Source: PALSA-1296 sp037143335 (GTDB lineage: Bacteria; Bacteroidota; Ignavibacteria; Palsa-1295). Taken from it: 64,000 nucleotides of DNA. Under the pieces are notes generated by a model. That model searched no databases. It was not told the DNA's origin and worked only from the letters and a program-made list of their open reading frames with translations. The position numbers were made by a program, and so were the translations under genes. The stretch covers positions 23,871-87,870 of the forward strand of contig JBAWZA010000014.1 of assembly GCA_037143335.1 (NCBI GenBank), in the 5' to 3' direction. Shown piece after piece: positions 1-8,312 of the stretch (its first letter is position 1; every line of letters begins with the position of its first letter).

Positions 1-26
1 CAATTCCACCTAATTATCTAATTGCC

Positions 27-800
27 ATGAATTCTCATCGAACGCTCAAGTCTTGTTTTCTCGTTGCCATTATCATGCTTGCTCCATTTTACTCCGCCTT
101 CGGTGGAAGGAAAAATGCAGTATTTATGACGGGCGAACGCCTGGTTTATAAGGTCAAATTCGGATTTGTAAAGCTCGGAACGCTGGTTATCGAGACTGGT
201 GCTCCACTTGATAATCACCGAATTAATGTGAAAATGAAGTTTTGGACTGCACAAGTCCCATTTCTCGATTCAAAAAATACGGTTACTGACATCATTGACA
301 CCTCCGGAATCTGTGTGCTTCGGTTTGAAGAACATAGTACCGAAGGCAAGTCCGCACTCAACTGTACGATGAACTATGATCCTTCGTTGAAAACGCTTAC
401 CTACAATGATGATACAACCAAGAACCTCGTGAACTCGGACGTTAGACCTTTCAGTGATGCCGCTACCTTACTCTTCAATCTTCGAACTTGGAACGGGTCG
501 AAGTCCAATTATTTTTTTCCGATGCGCGGAAAAAATAAAGAGAACGTAGTAAAGTGCTCATTCTCTCAAAACGAAAGTCAGCAGGAGTGTCCCGCACTTA
601 ACGACAAAGAAATTGCAACATACCGAGTTGATGGCTTTGCCGATATGGGCAAGAATCCTCCGCTCGGTGCCAACGGGAAATTCACTGCATACGTAACTCA
701 GGATAATGCCTCAATCCCAATTCGGCTTGATATGAGCATAGCGATCGGCTCCATCAGTCTGGTGCTCGATAAGATTGAGCGTCCGGGTTGGAAGCCTTAA
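27..800 (+). CDS. DUF3108 family secreted protein
   Basis: A 257-residue protein with a hydrophobic N-terminal signal peptide (about residues 8-26, ending in a small-residue FGG region). The mature part begins with the GERLVYKVKFGFVKLGTL pattern typical of DUF3108, a periplasmic or outer-membrane-associated beta-rich family of unknown biochemical role. The C-terminus (SISLVLDKIERPG) also fits the family, where the final strands describe conversion of a polymer-like fold. The start ATG lies close to the window edge, so its promoter is only partly visible. It converges on the DUF4249 gene with a 23-base gap. Family assignment is from motif recognition; function is unknown. Confidence 0.75.
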   Translation: MNSHRTLKSCFLVAIIMLAPFYSAFGGRKNAVFMTGERLVYKVKFGFVKLGTLVIETGAPLDNHRINVKMKFWTAQVPFLDSKNTVTDIIDTSGICVLRFEEHSTEGKSALNCTMNYDPSLKTLTYNDDTTKNLVNSDVRPFSDAATLLFNLRTWNGSKSNYFFPMRGKNKENVVKCSFSQNESQQECPALNDKEIATYRVDGFADMGKNPPLGANGKFTAYVTQDNASIPIRLDMSIAIGSISLVLDKIERPGWKP

Positions 801-823
801 TTTTTTCAATGAACGATGACATC

Positions 824-1678
824 CTACTCTTTCCGTTTGATAAAAACGGAAACTGTATCGCGTGCGGCGCTTCCGAAAATTCCGATCCCACCTTGAATGT
901 GGTTGAGCGTCGGTTGAAAAGTTGTACCTCTTCCATTCGGCGGTACCTGGCGTTGGTAGTCCCACCAATTAGAATCAATAGCATACATCGTAATCGTATT
1001 CGGTCCGTACCAATTGAGATACTGAGCTGTGACGGCAATAGCAGGACCTGATGCAACTTCGGAATACTTCGTGAGATTTGTCGAATCATCGAAACGGAGT
1101 ATATGCACCATGCCAAAAGTTGTGTCACGCGCAGTTACACTCAGTAAATATCTTTTATCAGATTCGTCTGTAGGTATTGCGGTTATGAGATAGGCAAACG
1201 AGAGAACGTTTGCGGTATCAAAAACAAAAGATCTGCCTCTGATCGAATCAATGGTGCCTGGGAGATGAATGGGCATAGGTACTGTCGTCGTAGCAGTGAT
1301 ACTGTGATTCCCACCATATTGTGAATTCGGCGCAACAATAGAAAGATCATAAGTTTTTCCACCTTGAACAATCAATTGTGTTGAAGGAAGGTAGTATCTT
1401 CCTTTCATGGAGCCTGGTAGTAGTGTGTGCTGAACTCCGTCAACGGTTACGATTACTTGTGCATCCTCGACTGCATAACTAAGATCATCGTAGTAGGCGC
1501 CAAACGGAGTCGTTCTGTGGATGACAATGGAGTCAATTGGCTCATTCGCATATAAGAACGCGCCGACGACAAGCTGTTCGTGATAGTCGCTTTCGATTGC
1601 CGAGTCACAGCCGTTCAAGATGAGTATCGCCGCGAAGGCGACTACTAAAACTGTCTGAAGAAATAGTTTACTTTTCAT
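824..1678 (-). CDS. DUF4249 lipoprotein (TonB receptor partner)
   Basis: A 284-residue protein with a lipoprotein signal ending in the lipobox LNGC (Cys about residue 24), so it is predicted to be lipid-anchored in an envelope membrane. The sequence after it (SDYHEQLVVGAFLYANEP followed by a VEDAQVIVTVDG segment) matches DUF4249, a Bacteroidota family nearly always encoded beside a TonB-dependent receptor. It starts 6 bases after the receptor stop codon and is surely co-transcribed with it. By analogy with other receptor-lipoprotein pairs it may be the surface substrate-capturing partner, but no substrate is known. Confidence 0.85.
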   Translation of the reverse strand: MKSKLFLQTVLVVAFAAILILNGCDSAIESDYHEQLVVGAFLYANEPIDSIVIHRTTPFGAYYDDLSYAVEDAQVIVTVDGVQHTLLPGSMKGRYYLPSTQLIVQGGKTYDLSIVAPNSQYGGNHSITATTTVPMPIHLPGTIDSIRGRSFVFDTANVLSFAYLITAIPTDESDKRYLLSVTARDTTFGMVHILRFDDSTNLTKYSEVASGPAIAVTAQYLNWYGPNTITMYAIDSNWWDYQRQVPPNGRGTTFQPTLNHIQGGIGIFGSAARDTVSVFIKRKE

Positions 1679-1684
1679 AGCTCG

Positions 1685-3976
1685 TTAAAATTGTACCGAA
1701 ATAGATACAGTCGGAAGTATCGGAAGAAGCCTCACGTATTTTATTTGTGCGGGATTCCCTGACTGATCTACCTGAGAAATCCAGACGTTACGATAATTAT
1801 AGACATTGTAGATGTCTATATCAAACTCCGCATTCCGCGTTTTTGAAAATAAACTGAAATGATGCGTTGCCGAAAGATCGAGTCGGTTATAAGGCGGTAG
1901 TCGTAGGGAGTTTTTATCGCCTTCAATTGGAATCGTATGTGCCGGATTCTCGAAATTTGGTGCAAGTGCTGTAATCTGTGTATAAGCTTGTCCTGTGCCG
2001 TAGGTTGCTGTAGTGCCGAGTGTCCAGCGATCATTGAGCATGTAGGTCAACACCAGATTGAAATCATTTCTGCGATCATAGGTCGGCGGATACTCCTTGC
2101 CTTGATTGATATCAGGAAATGTTCTCCATGTCCAAGCGAGTGTATAGCCGAACCAACCCGTGAGTCTTCCAACTTGTTTTTGTAAAAAGAACTCAACTCC
2201 GTACGATTTGCCATTGCCCACGAAAAGTACATCTTCGAGTGAGTTGGCGGAGCGGATATTCGGCCTGAGTTCTGCCAAATTATACATCTTCTTATAGTAC
2301 GTCTCGATTTCGAACGTATAATTTTCCCATGGCGCAGTAGAGATTCCAAGTACATACTGATCTGCTCGTTGTGGTCCTTGGATTTCATCGGTTGGTGACC
2401 AAATATCAAAAACTGATATGAGTTGATTGGAAGCGAGCTTTAAGTATTGGTGATAAATGCCGTAACTCGCTTTGATCGAAAAGGATGGGTTAATAATATA
2501 CCGCAAACTCAGGCGTGGGTCAATTCCGATTTCGGAATTTGAACTGATCTTATCGAGACGCAATCCGGCAGTGATTGCAAGAGGATCGGTACTGAAGAGG
2601 GAAGGCTTCCACTCGTCCTGTACATAGAGAGCCCCGTAAAAAGGTGTTTGCGACAGATCGGCACTTGCAGGATTATCTCCGACCTGGATTTTAAGTCGGG
2701 TATGATACACCGTTCCTTGAATACCTGTACGGATTGAATTTCGATCGTTCGGGTTATACTCAAGGCTGAAACGAGCGGTATAATCATTGATTGCATTATC
2801 CCACCTAAATGGCTGAGTGCTCGAACCGAAAGTGAATCCCGAAGAAAAATTACTTGCGTTAATATCTATTTTCGAGAATAGGTCATTCCCAAAAATATGC
2901 GTCCACTCAAGTGCTGCGGCTTTATTACCCCATCCCATCGTGATGTTATTGACAACATTCGATGCCGCAAAGTCGAGGTGATCAGAGCCGAGGTATCCGC
3001 TGAGCGAAATTTTATCATTTGGCGATGGATTCTGAGTAATCTTCGCATTCAAATCGTAAAAATAATATGCCGGCAACTCCAATTGATCTTGAAGTCCAGC
3101 GGCTTTGAGTACTACATCAATGTACGTCCGCCGGCCCGAGAGCACAAGGGCACCTGAACCGACGGGAGTTTCTATCGTTGCTCGACTTGAAATGAGTCCA
3201 AGTGAAAATTTACCTTTCGTAGTATTCCTATCACCATCAATGTCTGTCACGCTAAGTACGGCGGAGAGCCTGCCACCGTACTCGGCGGGGAATCCACCCT
3301 TTATCAGCTCGACATCCTTGATTGCATCAGGGTTAAAGGTTGAGAAAAATCCAAAAAAATGTGAAGGGTTATACAACACCGTTCCATTGAGTAGGATAAG
3401 ATTCTGATCTGGTGAGCCTCCACGGATGTAGAGGCCGCTTGAAATTTCGCTTGATGTCTGAACACCAGGTAGTAATTGTAAAATGCGAAATAAATCAGCT
3501 TCGCCCGCCCGCGGGATGTCATGGACTTGTTTAGCTGCAATCGTAACTTGTGAAATTTGCGTCTCCTGTACCCGGTTCCGAACTGCCTCGACAGTCACCT
3601 CGTTGCCTTTGATGGATTCGACTCGCATCATGAAGTTGCGACGGATATTTTCATTCTCTGAAAATTTCATCTGCTCAGTGATACTCTGATAGCCCACTGA
3701 ACTGACCTCGATCATCACGTCCTCATCCGTTGGCACGTGGAGGGTGTAATATCCGCTCTTATTCGAAACGGCTCCGATCTTCAATGCACGGATGCGAACC
3801 CGAGCGCCAACGATTGTCTCGCCAGAAGCCGAATCCGTCACGAATCCGGAGATAGTGGCGATGCCTGAGTCGAGTTCGGAATGGGTGTGCCTTGGAATAG
3901 CTAACGCTTTATCATTTGTTGAAACGGTGGAAGTAAAAATGAGTGCGGCAAATAATACGGTAGCTTTTATTGACAT
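1685..3976 (-). CDS. TonB-dependent outer-membrane receptor with CarboxypepD_reg domain
   Basis: 763 residues. A signal peptide (1-27) is followed by a carboxypeptidase-regulatory-like domain (about 40-125, ISGFVTDSASGETIVGARV), a plug domain (about 145-250, with GLYIRGGSPDQNLILLNG and the GGFPAEYGGRLSAVL motif), and a beta-barrel to the C-terminus, which ends in an aromatic residue (SVQF) as expected for BamA-dependent barrels. No separate TonB box was identified. It imports an unknown ligand across the outer membrane using TonB energy. It lies between a sigma-factor/membrane-protein pair upstream and the DUF4249 lipoprotein downstream, all in one direction with gaps of 6-42 bases, suggesting a self-regulated uptake operon. 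Confidence 0.93.
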   Translation of the reverse strand: MSIKATVLFAALIFTSTVSTNDKALAIPRHTHSELDSGIATISGFVTDSASGETIVGARVRIRALKIGAVSNKSGYYTLHVPTDEDVMIEVSSVGYQSITEQMKFSENENIRRNFMMRVESIKGNEVTVEAVRNRVQETQISQVTIAAKQVHDIPRAGEADLFRILQLLPGVQTSSEISSGLYIRGGSPDQNLILLNGTVLYNPSHFFGFFSTFNPDAIKDVELIKGGFPAEYGGRLSAVLSVTDIDGDRNTTKGKFSLGLISSRATIETPVGSGALVLSGRRTYIDVVLKAAGLQDQLELPAYYFYDLNAKITQNPSPNDKISLSGYLGSDHLDFAASNVVNNITMGWGNKAAALEWTHIFGNDLFSKIDINASNFSSGFTFGSSTQPFRWDNAINDYTARFSLEYNPNDRNSIRTGIQGTVYHTRLKIQVGDNPASADLSQTPFYGALYVQDEWKPSLFSTDPLAITAGLRLDKISSNSEIGIDPRLSLRYIINPSFSIKASYGIYHQYLKLASNQLISVFDIWSPTDEIQGPQRADQYVLGISTAPWENYTFEIETYYKKMYNLAELRPNIRSANSLEDVLFVGNGKSYGVEFFLQKQVGRLTGWFGYTLAWTWRTFPDINQGKEYPPTYDRRNDFNLVLTYMLNDRWTLGTTATYGTGQAYTQITALAPNFENPAHTIPIEGDKNSLRLPPYNRLDLSATHHFSLFSKTRNAEFDIDIYNVYNYRNVWISQVDQSGNPAQIKYVRLLPILPTVSISVQF

Positions 3977-4018
3977 GAAAATCTGTAAAATTGTTGTCCC
4001 CGGACAAACTGCGACGAG

Positions 4019-4423
4019 TTATACGGGATTTTTCTCATCTGTGTCACGGTCCATTTTGTCTTTCGCTGAGCGCCACATGGTTCGCATATCCTCATGCTTC
4101 CAGCGTTCGCGATCTTCGGCGGACATGTTCTTATATTTCTCTTCCCAATCTTTTCCCCAACACTGCCAGCTTTTGTAGGTATTCCAATCTTTATCCCACT
4201 CGCCCATCCAATGGCGGGGTTTCCGGTGATGATTGTTGTGATGACCGCGGAAGCCGCCGAAGAAAATTTTCGAGAGTACGAGTAATCCGATCGTCTGCCA
4301 ATAGGTGAGTATTGGCCCGTGGAATAATTCTGGAACGAGTGCATTCCACAAACTCATCGAAATAAATCCGAAGAGAAAAATAAATGCGACAAAGAACAAA
4401 ACCCCTTTTATGATTCTAAACAT
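4019..4423 (-). CDS. Small membrane protein coupled to ECF sigma factor
   Basis: 134 residues with two predicted membrane segments (about 5-25 and 40-56), then the signature SKIFFGGFRGHHNN and a charged, Trp-rich C-terminal tail (NMSAEDRERWKHEDMRTMW). Proteins of this layout (two helices, FGGF, then a tail with an MSxEERE-like segment) are commonly encoded directly downstream of ECF sigma genes in Bacteroidota. It starts 31 bases after the sigma gene. An anti-sigma or membrane stress-sensing role is inference from position only; no ZAS zinc motif is present, and the tail probably faces the cytoplasm. Confidence 0.6.
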   Translation of the reverse strand: MFRIIKGVLFFVAFIFLFGFISMSLWNALVPELFHGPILTYWQTIGLLVLSKIFFGGFRGHHNNHHRKPRHWMGEWDKDWNTYKSWQCWGKDWEEKYKNMSAEDRERWKHEDMRTMWRSAKDKMDRDTDEKNPV

Positions 4424-4454
4424 CTTTTGTTTCCTTTCTGAAAAATCTTTTATG

Positions 4455-5018
4455 TTAAGTACTTACTTGATTGAATTCTGCCAGGCGTCTTTGAAGATAT
4501 TTGAGTGCGTATCTTTTTCTTGACAAGAGTGTATTTACTTTTTCGCCTGTCATTCTCGAAATCTCCTCATACGGAATTCCTTCGATCTCGTGCATCACGA
4601 ATACATCTCGCTGAGCTTCCGGAAGCTCGTCCAGAGCGTTCATCAATGCTTCGCGAAAGAATGAATTCTCGAGAAGCTGATCTGGAAGGAGTGAATTCGT
4701 ATCCTCTAGCTCAAGGAACGGATCATCCTCTATATCAGGAGTGATCGTTGAAAATGAAACCGCTTTCTTTTTTCTATACCAGTCCGTGATCTTATTCCGC
4801 GCGACAGTAAAGAGCCATGCCGAAGCTGAGGCGATCTGCTCCTCAGGGTCAGCGGCAGCAAGTTGGTAGAAGACATCTTGCATGATGTCCTCTGCATCCT
4901 CGACTCCGCCAACGCGAACCTGAATAAAACGGCGCAGTTTATCCTTCACAAGAGCGTACGTCCGGTCTATGCTGGTATTCACTGCTGTCTTCTCTGGTAT
5001 GGTAATAATTCCTTCCAC
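4455..5018 (-). CDS. ECF RNA polymerase sigma factor
   Basis: 187 residues. Sigma region 2 spans about residues 20-95 (VEDAEDIMQDVFYQL, then AWLFTVARNKITDWYRKKK, the -10 recognition helix) and region 4 about 125-180 (LPEAQRDVFVMHEIEG, PYEEISRMTG, then a recognition helix LLSRKRYALKYLQRRL). There is no region 1 or 3, typical of extracytoplasmic-function sigma factors. As first gene of the unit that contains a membrane protein, TonB receptor and DUF4249 lipoprotein, it probably directs their transcription, and perhaps its own. Confidence 0.9.
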   Translation of the reverse strand: MEGIITIPEKTAVNTSIDRTYALVKDKLRRFIQVRVGGVEDAEDIMQDVFYQLAAADPEEQIASASAWLFTVARNKITDWYRKKKAVSFSTITPDIEDDPFLELEDTNSLLPDQLLENSFFREALMNALDELPEAQRDVFVMHEIEGIPYEEISRMTGEKVNTLLSRKRYALKYLQRRLAEFNQVST

Positions 5019-5357
5019 GTATAACAGAAATCTATAGGGTTAAAGACGAGCACCCCGAAGATTTATTGTAGTTCTACAGAAAAATAATCCAACATCTACA
5101 ACCGCGTCATTTCGACTATTCTTCTGCGATCACAAGAGCAGAAGGGAGAAATCGTTATGTCTGAATTCAACAGGATAACAAAAACAAAGGTATTTTTTTT
5201 TTTGAATAACGCAGCAAATTTTGTGTCATATTTGTACTGCCAGATAGATGCTACGGGAGCATAAGATGACTTGTCGGCTGATGCCGAGGTTATTTTGTTG
5301 CTCTTTTTTATTGTGGTAAGTGAGATTTGCAACATTTTTTTTCAGGTACTAATCAGC
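5019..5357. other. Intergenic divergent region, no gene seen
   Basis: A 339-base gap between the divergent ECF sigma gene and the small HTH gene. It contains an 11-base T run just before the forward promoter-like motif and no convincing ORF or structured RNA. It must hold the promoters for both flanking units. Confidence 0.5.
5201..5234 (+). promoter_or_regulatory. Putative Bacteroidota-type promoter for the HTH gene
   Basis: TTTG at 5201-5204 and CATATTTG at 5227-5234 resemble the -33 (TTTG) and -7 (TAnnTTTG) boxes of Bacteroidota primary-sigma promoters; spacing is 22 and the first two bases of the -7 box deviate. The surrounding TTTTGTGT-ATATTTGTA context is very like the stronger site at 18616. 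It lies about 120 bases ahead of the HTH start. Confidence 0.4.
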
Positions 5358-5654
5358 ATGACAACAAACCCAAATTCCGAAAATTCTACACCGCCCTCTC
5401 CCCGCGACGAGTTTATGGAGAAATTCGTACGTGAACACCCAGAGTTTCTTAAGAAGCTTTTTGAGAAAGTGCCAAGAATTTTGCCGGAGGAGCTGGATGT
5501 ATGCGCTTGCGTACATAAAGGACTGAAGAATAGAACGACGTCTAAAATACTCGACATGTCTGAACGGAGTGTCGAATCGCACCGAAGAAGCGTCTGTTTC
5601 AAAGCAGGATTGAAAGATGGGCAACGATTGAGATCATACCTGAAGATTCTGTAA
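5358..5654 (+). CDS. Small LuxR-type helix-turn-helix protein
   Basis: 98 residues if started at the ATG at 5358; an in-frame upstream ATG exists, but the added residues look like untranslated leader. The C-terminal half (LDVCACVHKGLKNRTTSKILDMSERSVE..., quoted only in part here) has the LuxR/GerE layout: a helix, a short turn (NRTTSKILDMS) and the recognition helix ERSVESHRRSVCFKAGL. No receiver or ligand-binding domain is attached; the N-terminal half is short and charged. It may be a stand-alone DNA-binding regulator. The next gene downstream is a cysteine-rich secreted protein 131 bases away, a possible target. Assignment to LuxR-like HTH is by motif. Confidence 0.65.
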   Translation: MTTNPNSENSTPPSPRDEFMEKFVREHPEFLKKLFEKVPRILPEELDVCACVHKGLKNRTTSKILDMSERSVESHRRSVCFKAGLKDGQRLRSYLKIL

Positions 5655-5670
5655 CATAAAATGTGCGGAA

Positions 5671-5710
5671 ACCGCGTATTTCTGGGTATTTCCGGGTATT
5701 CTCGGGTAAC
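5671..5710 (+). repeat. Four 10-base tandem units upstream of the Cys-rich gene
   Basis: Four consecutive 10-base units (accGCGTATT, tctGGGTATT, tccGGGTATT, ctcGGGTAAC) with the core GGGTATT spaced exactly one helical turn apart. They lie between the HTH gene stop and the start of the secreted Cys-rich gene, so they could be iterated binding sites for a regulator, possibly the HTH protein just upstream. Function is inference. Confidence 0.6.
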
Positions 5711-5785
5711 GGATTTTTTTCTGAATGTTGTATTTTCGCATCGTTGAAAACATGTGTTTTCATTTTTTTAACTATATTCATCTCG

Positions 5786-6367
5786 ATGACAATGATACAT
5801 TTAACTTCAAAACTCAAAGGAATCGCTTTAGCGGTTTCGGTATTTATGGTTTGTGCTTGTTGGGTAAGTACTTCATTTGCGCAGTATCCTCAGGTATCAA
5901 CGCAGTCAAATTGCTTCACGACTTCAGTCTCAGCAGTAACTGATGGGTCAAAATGTGATCCGTCAAGCCTTGATATATGCGGTTCTAGTCCATCCGACGA
6001 AGAAACTTGTTACATCTGTGCAGACGTCACAATTTGCTTGGATAAGTGTAGTGGGATTAGCCCGACAAAAATACGGATTGAATCCGTTTCGAGTACTGAC
6101 TGCCATTCAGTTTGTAGTCCAACTGGCGATTTCAATTCAAACTACCCAAATGATCCTGGCTACACCTGTAGCTGGAATAACCCTCGAGACTTGATCTATG
6201 CAACAGCAGGAGGCATACCCGATAATGGATGCGCTTCGTTTAGAATCTGTCGGAATACGAAAGGGACAAACTCGGGTACACATCAGCACTATCGCATTAC
6301 AATACTTGCTCCTGCAAATGCTCATTGTGGGATGACTCAATGTGGATATGCTGAGGTAGTATTTTGA
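5786..6367 (+). CDS. Cysteine-rich secreted protein of unknown function
   Basis: 193 residues. The ATG at 5786 is preferred over an in-frame ATG 123 bases upstream because it begins directly before a classic signal peptide (KLKGIALAVSVFMVCACW, cleavage after SFA). The mature region of about 160 residues has 14 cysteines, including CYIC and paired Cys near both ends, so it is probably disulfide-bonded in the periplasm or outside the cell. No known family was recognised, and no T9SS sorting domain is visible. It follows the HTH gene and the 10-base tandem repeats. Confidence 0.6.
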   Translation: MTMIHLTSKLKGIALAVSVFMVCACWVSTSFAQYPQVSTQSNCFTTSVSAVTDGSKCDPSSLDICGSSPSDEETCYICADVTICLDKCSGISPTKIRIESVSSTDCHSVCSPTGDFNSNYPNDPGYTCSWNNPRDLIYATAGGIPDNGCASFRICRNTKGTNSGTHQHYRITILAPANAHCGMTQCGYAEVVF

Positions 6368-6408
6368 GATCATAGTTTATCTCATGTTTACGGTATGAAA
6401 GGTTGGGA

Positions 6409-6458
6409 GTGCTTCAGAAGTTTCCGCGACCACTTCGCTATATTTTTGAAGCACTTCA
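6409..6458. other. Hairpin-forming sequence after the Cys-rich gene
   Basis: GTGCTTCA (6409-6416) is the exact reverse complement of TGAAGCAC (6447-6454), and TGAAG-CA-CTTCA (6447-6458) can form an alternative small hairpin with the same bases. There is no following T run, so this is not a standard intrinsic terminator, but it may end or stabilise the upstream transcript. The rest of the 200-base gap to the next gene shows nothing clear. Confidence 0.4.
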
Positions 6459-6568
6459 CATCTTTGTAGCTATCCCTAGATTTCTGGTTCACTGAGGAAT
6501 TATCCTCTTTGAAAAACGGGTTATCTGTTGGACGGACTCTTTATTTTGTAAGGTGATTATAGACAACG

Positions 6569-8194
6569 ATGAACCGCTCTGCAATACGTATACTTCATAA
6601 ATCATTGGTATTGCTGTCCTTACTTCATTGTATTTGCTCTGCCCAAACCGCCCCCAAGATCAAATGGCAAAAATGTTACGGTGGTAAGGGTAGGGAATTG
6701 TTTCCATCAATAATTACGACAAGAGATGGCGGGTATATCTTTGCTGGGAGTTCGGACTCTGTCAGTGGTGATGTAACGAGTGTCCACACCCAAGGTGTCC
6801 ATGATTTCTGGATTGTCAAACTTGATTCAGCGGGCAATATACAATGGCAAAAAAGCTATGGAGGTAGTTCACCTGATTACGCATACTCAATTATTCAAAC
6901 ATCTGATAATGGTTATGCTGTCACCGGCTTCACGAATTCTACTGACGGGGACGTGCCCGATGGCATCGGAAAGGGAGATGGGGATGTCTGGATAATAAAA
7001 ATTGATTCAATCGGGAAGCTACTATCGGAAAAATGTATTGGTGGTACATCAAATGATGTGGGAGGTAGTTCAATCATTCAGACGTTTGATCAAGGATATG
7101 CGGTCGTTGGTTTGACGCAGTCAAACAATGGAGATATTCTTGGGAATCACGGACTTCAAGATGGTCTGTTCGTCAAATTGGATTCGGTTGGAAATATCAA
7201 AACAGTAAGGTGCTTCGGTGGATCTGGCAATGACGCTTTTCAGAGCATCATCCAAACACCCGATAGTGGTTATGTGATTTGTGGCACAATCGGTTCAAGT
7301 GACGAAGGTTTCGGCGACGTACATCAAGATAAATTCGGTTATGTTACCGATCTATGGGTGCTAAAATTAGATAAAGATTTAATCATCGAATGGCAAATTT
7401 TTTTAGGTGGATATAGTTCTGATGAAGGGCGCAGTATAACACTAACAAGAGACGGAGGGTATGCTGTAACGGGTTTGACGAGATCAACTGATGGTGATGT
7501 CACAGGTTATCACGGCGGTGATGACATCTGGGTTTCAAAGTTAAATCACTTGGGCAAGATCCAATGGCAACGTACACTCGGAGGATCCTTAGATGAAGAT
7601 GTTTATTCAATTATTCAGACCGAGGATTCTGGATTTGTGGTCGCTGGTTTGACGGATTCACATGATGGCGATGTCAATGGGTTGCATTTCAATAAGAAGG
7701 ATTCTTCTGATGGTTGGGTAGTAAAGCTTTCCAAGCTAGGTGAATTAGAATGGCAGAAATGTGTAGGAGGGACAGCAAGGGATGGGTTAACTAGTGTTGT
7801 CGAAACCTCTACAGGGGAATTAGTTGTCGCAGGCTGGACAGAATCTGATAATGGAGATGTTTCTGGCAATCATGGAAATTCAGATATTTGGGCCGTCAAA
7901 CTCTCACCTCCAGCAAACGCTGTAAATGACTTTGGTTCAGGTGGAACAAAACCTCTGTGGATTTATCCGAATCCAACTAACGAGGTCGCGAATCTTTTCC
8001 TCTTTGAATCCACAACGGTTCAAAAAATCCAATTCTACGACCTCCTCGGCATACAGTACTTTCCAGATTACAAAGTTGCCAACAATATTCTCACCATTGA
8101 CACGCACGACCTGCCCACTGGCTCCTTCATCGTCCGTGTTGCCTACCAAAACACCACCCGCGATGAAATTCGGAAATTTGTGCATGTGAGGTAA
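6569..8194 (+). CDS. T9SS-sorted protein with seven repeats
   Basis: 541 residues with a signal peptide (about 8-25), seven repeats of roughly 50-60 residues, and a C-terminal T9SS type A sorting domain from about residue 463 (WIYPNPTNE, then FYDLLGIQYF and LPTGSFIVRV). Each repeat has the pattern IxWQKxxGG, then SIIQTxDxGYxVxGxTxSxDGDV and a DxWxVKL strand; this resembles beta-propeller or delta-60-like surface repeats and would close a seven-bladed structure. The protein is expected to cross the outer membrane by T9SS and be surface attached or released. No catalytic motif is visible; a binding role is possible. Confidence 0.85.
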   Translation: MNRSAIRILHKSLVLLSLLHCICSAQTAPKIKWQKCYGGKGRELFPSIITTRDGGYIFAGSSDSVSGDVTSVHTQGVHDFWIVKLDSAGNIQWQKSYGGSSPDYAYSIIQTSDNGYAVTGFTNSTDGDVPDGIGKGDGDVWIIKIDSIGKLLSEKCIGGTSNDVGGSSIIQTFDQGYAVVGLTQSNNGDILGNHGLQDGLFVKLDSVGNIKTVRCFGGSGNDAFQSIIQTPDSGYVICGTIGSSDEGFGDVHQDKFGYVTDLWVLKLDKDLIIEWQIFLGGYSSDEGRSITLTRDGGYAVTGLTRSTDGDVTGYHGGDDIWVSKLNHLGKIQWQRTLGGSLDEDVYSIIQTEDSGFVVAGLTDSHDGDVNGLHFNKKDSSDGWVVKLSKLGELEWQKCVGGTARDGLTSVVETSTGELVVAGWTESDNGDVSGNHGNSDIWAVKLSPPANAVNDFGSGGTKPLWIYPNPTNEVANLFLFESTTVQKIQFYDLLGIQYFPDYKVANNILTIDTHDLPTGSFIVRVAYQNTTRDEIRKFVHVR

Positions 8195-8248
8195 GGGGAT
8201 TCCATTTCTGTATTCCTGCGATTCGTTACCTTGTGAGGGGTTGAAACC

Positions 8249-8276
8249 TTGCGTCGGTTTGAAAGTGGTATATTTG
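8249..8276 (+). promoter_or_regulatory. Bacteroidota-type promoter for the PNGase F-like gene
   Basis: TTG at 8249-8251 and TATATTTG at 8269-8276 with 17 bases between them match the TTG / TAnnTTTG consensus. The start codon follows at 8313, giving a leader of roughly 30 bases. This is one of the best promoter matches in the window. Confidence 0.65.
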
Positions 8277-8312
8277 TAGCGATTGTCGCTTGCGCATATA
8301 TAGAATAATACC

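Noticed and set aside
5671..5710. CRISPR-like array
   Set aside because: The units are only 10 bases with no spacers, and no cas genes are present.
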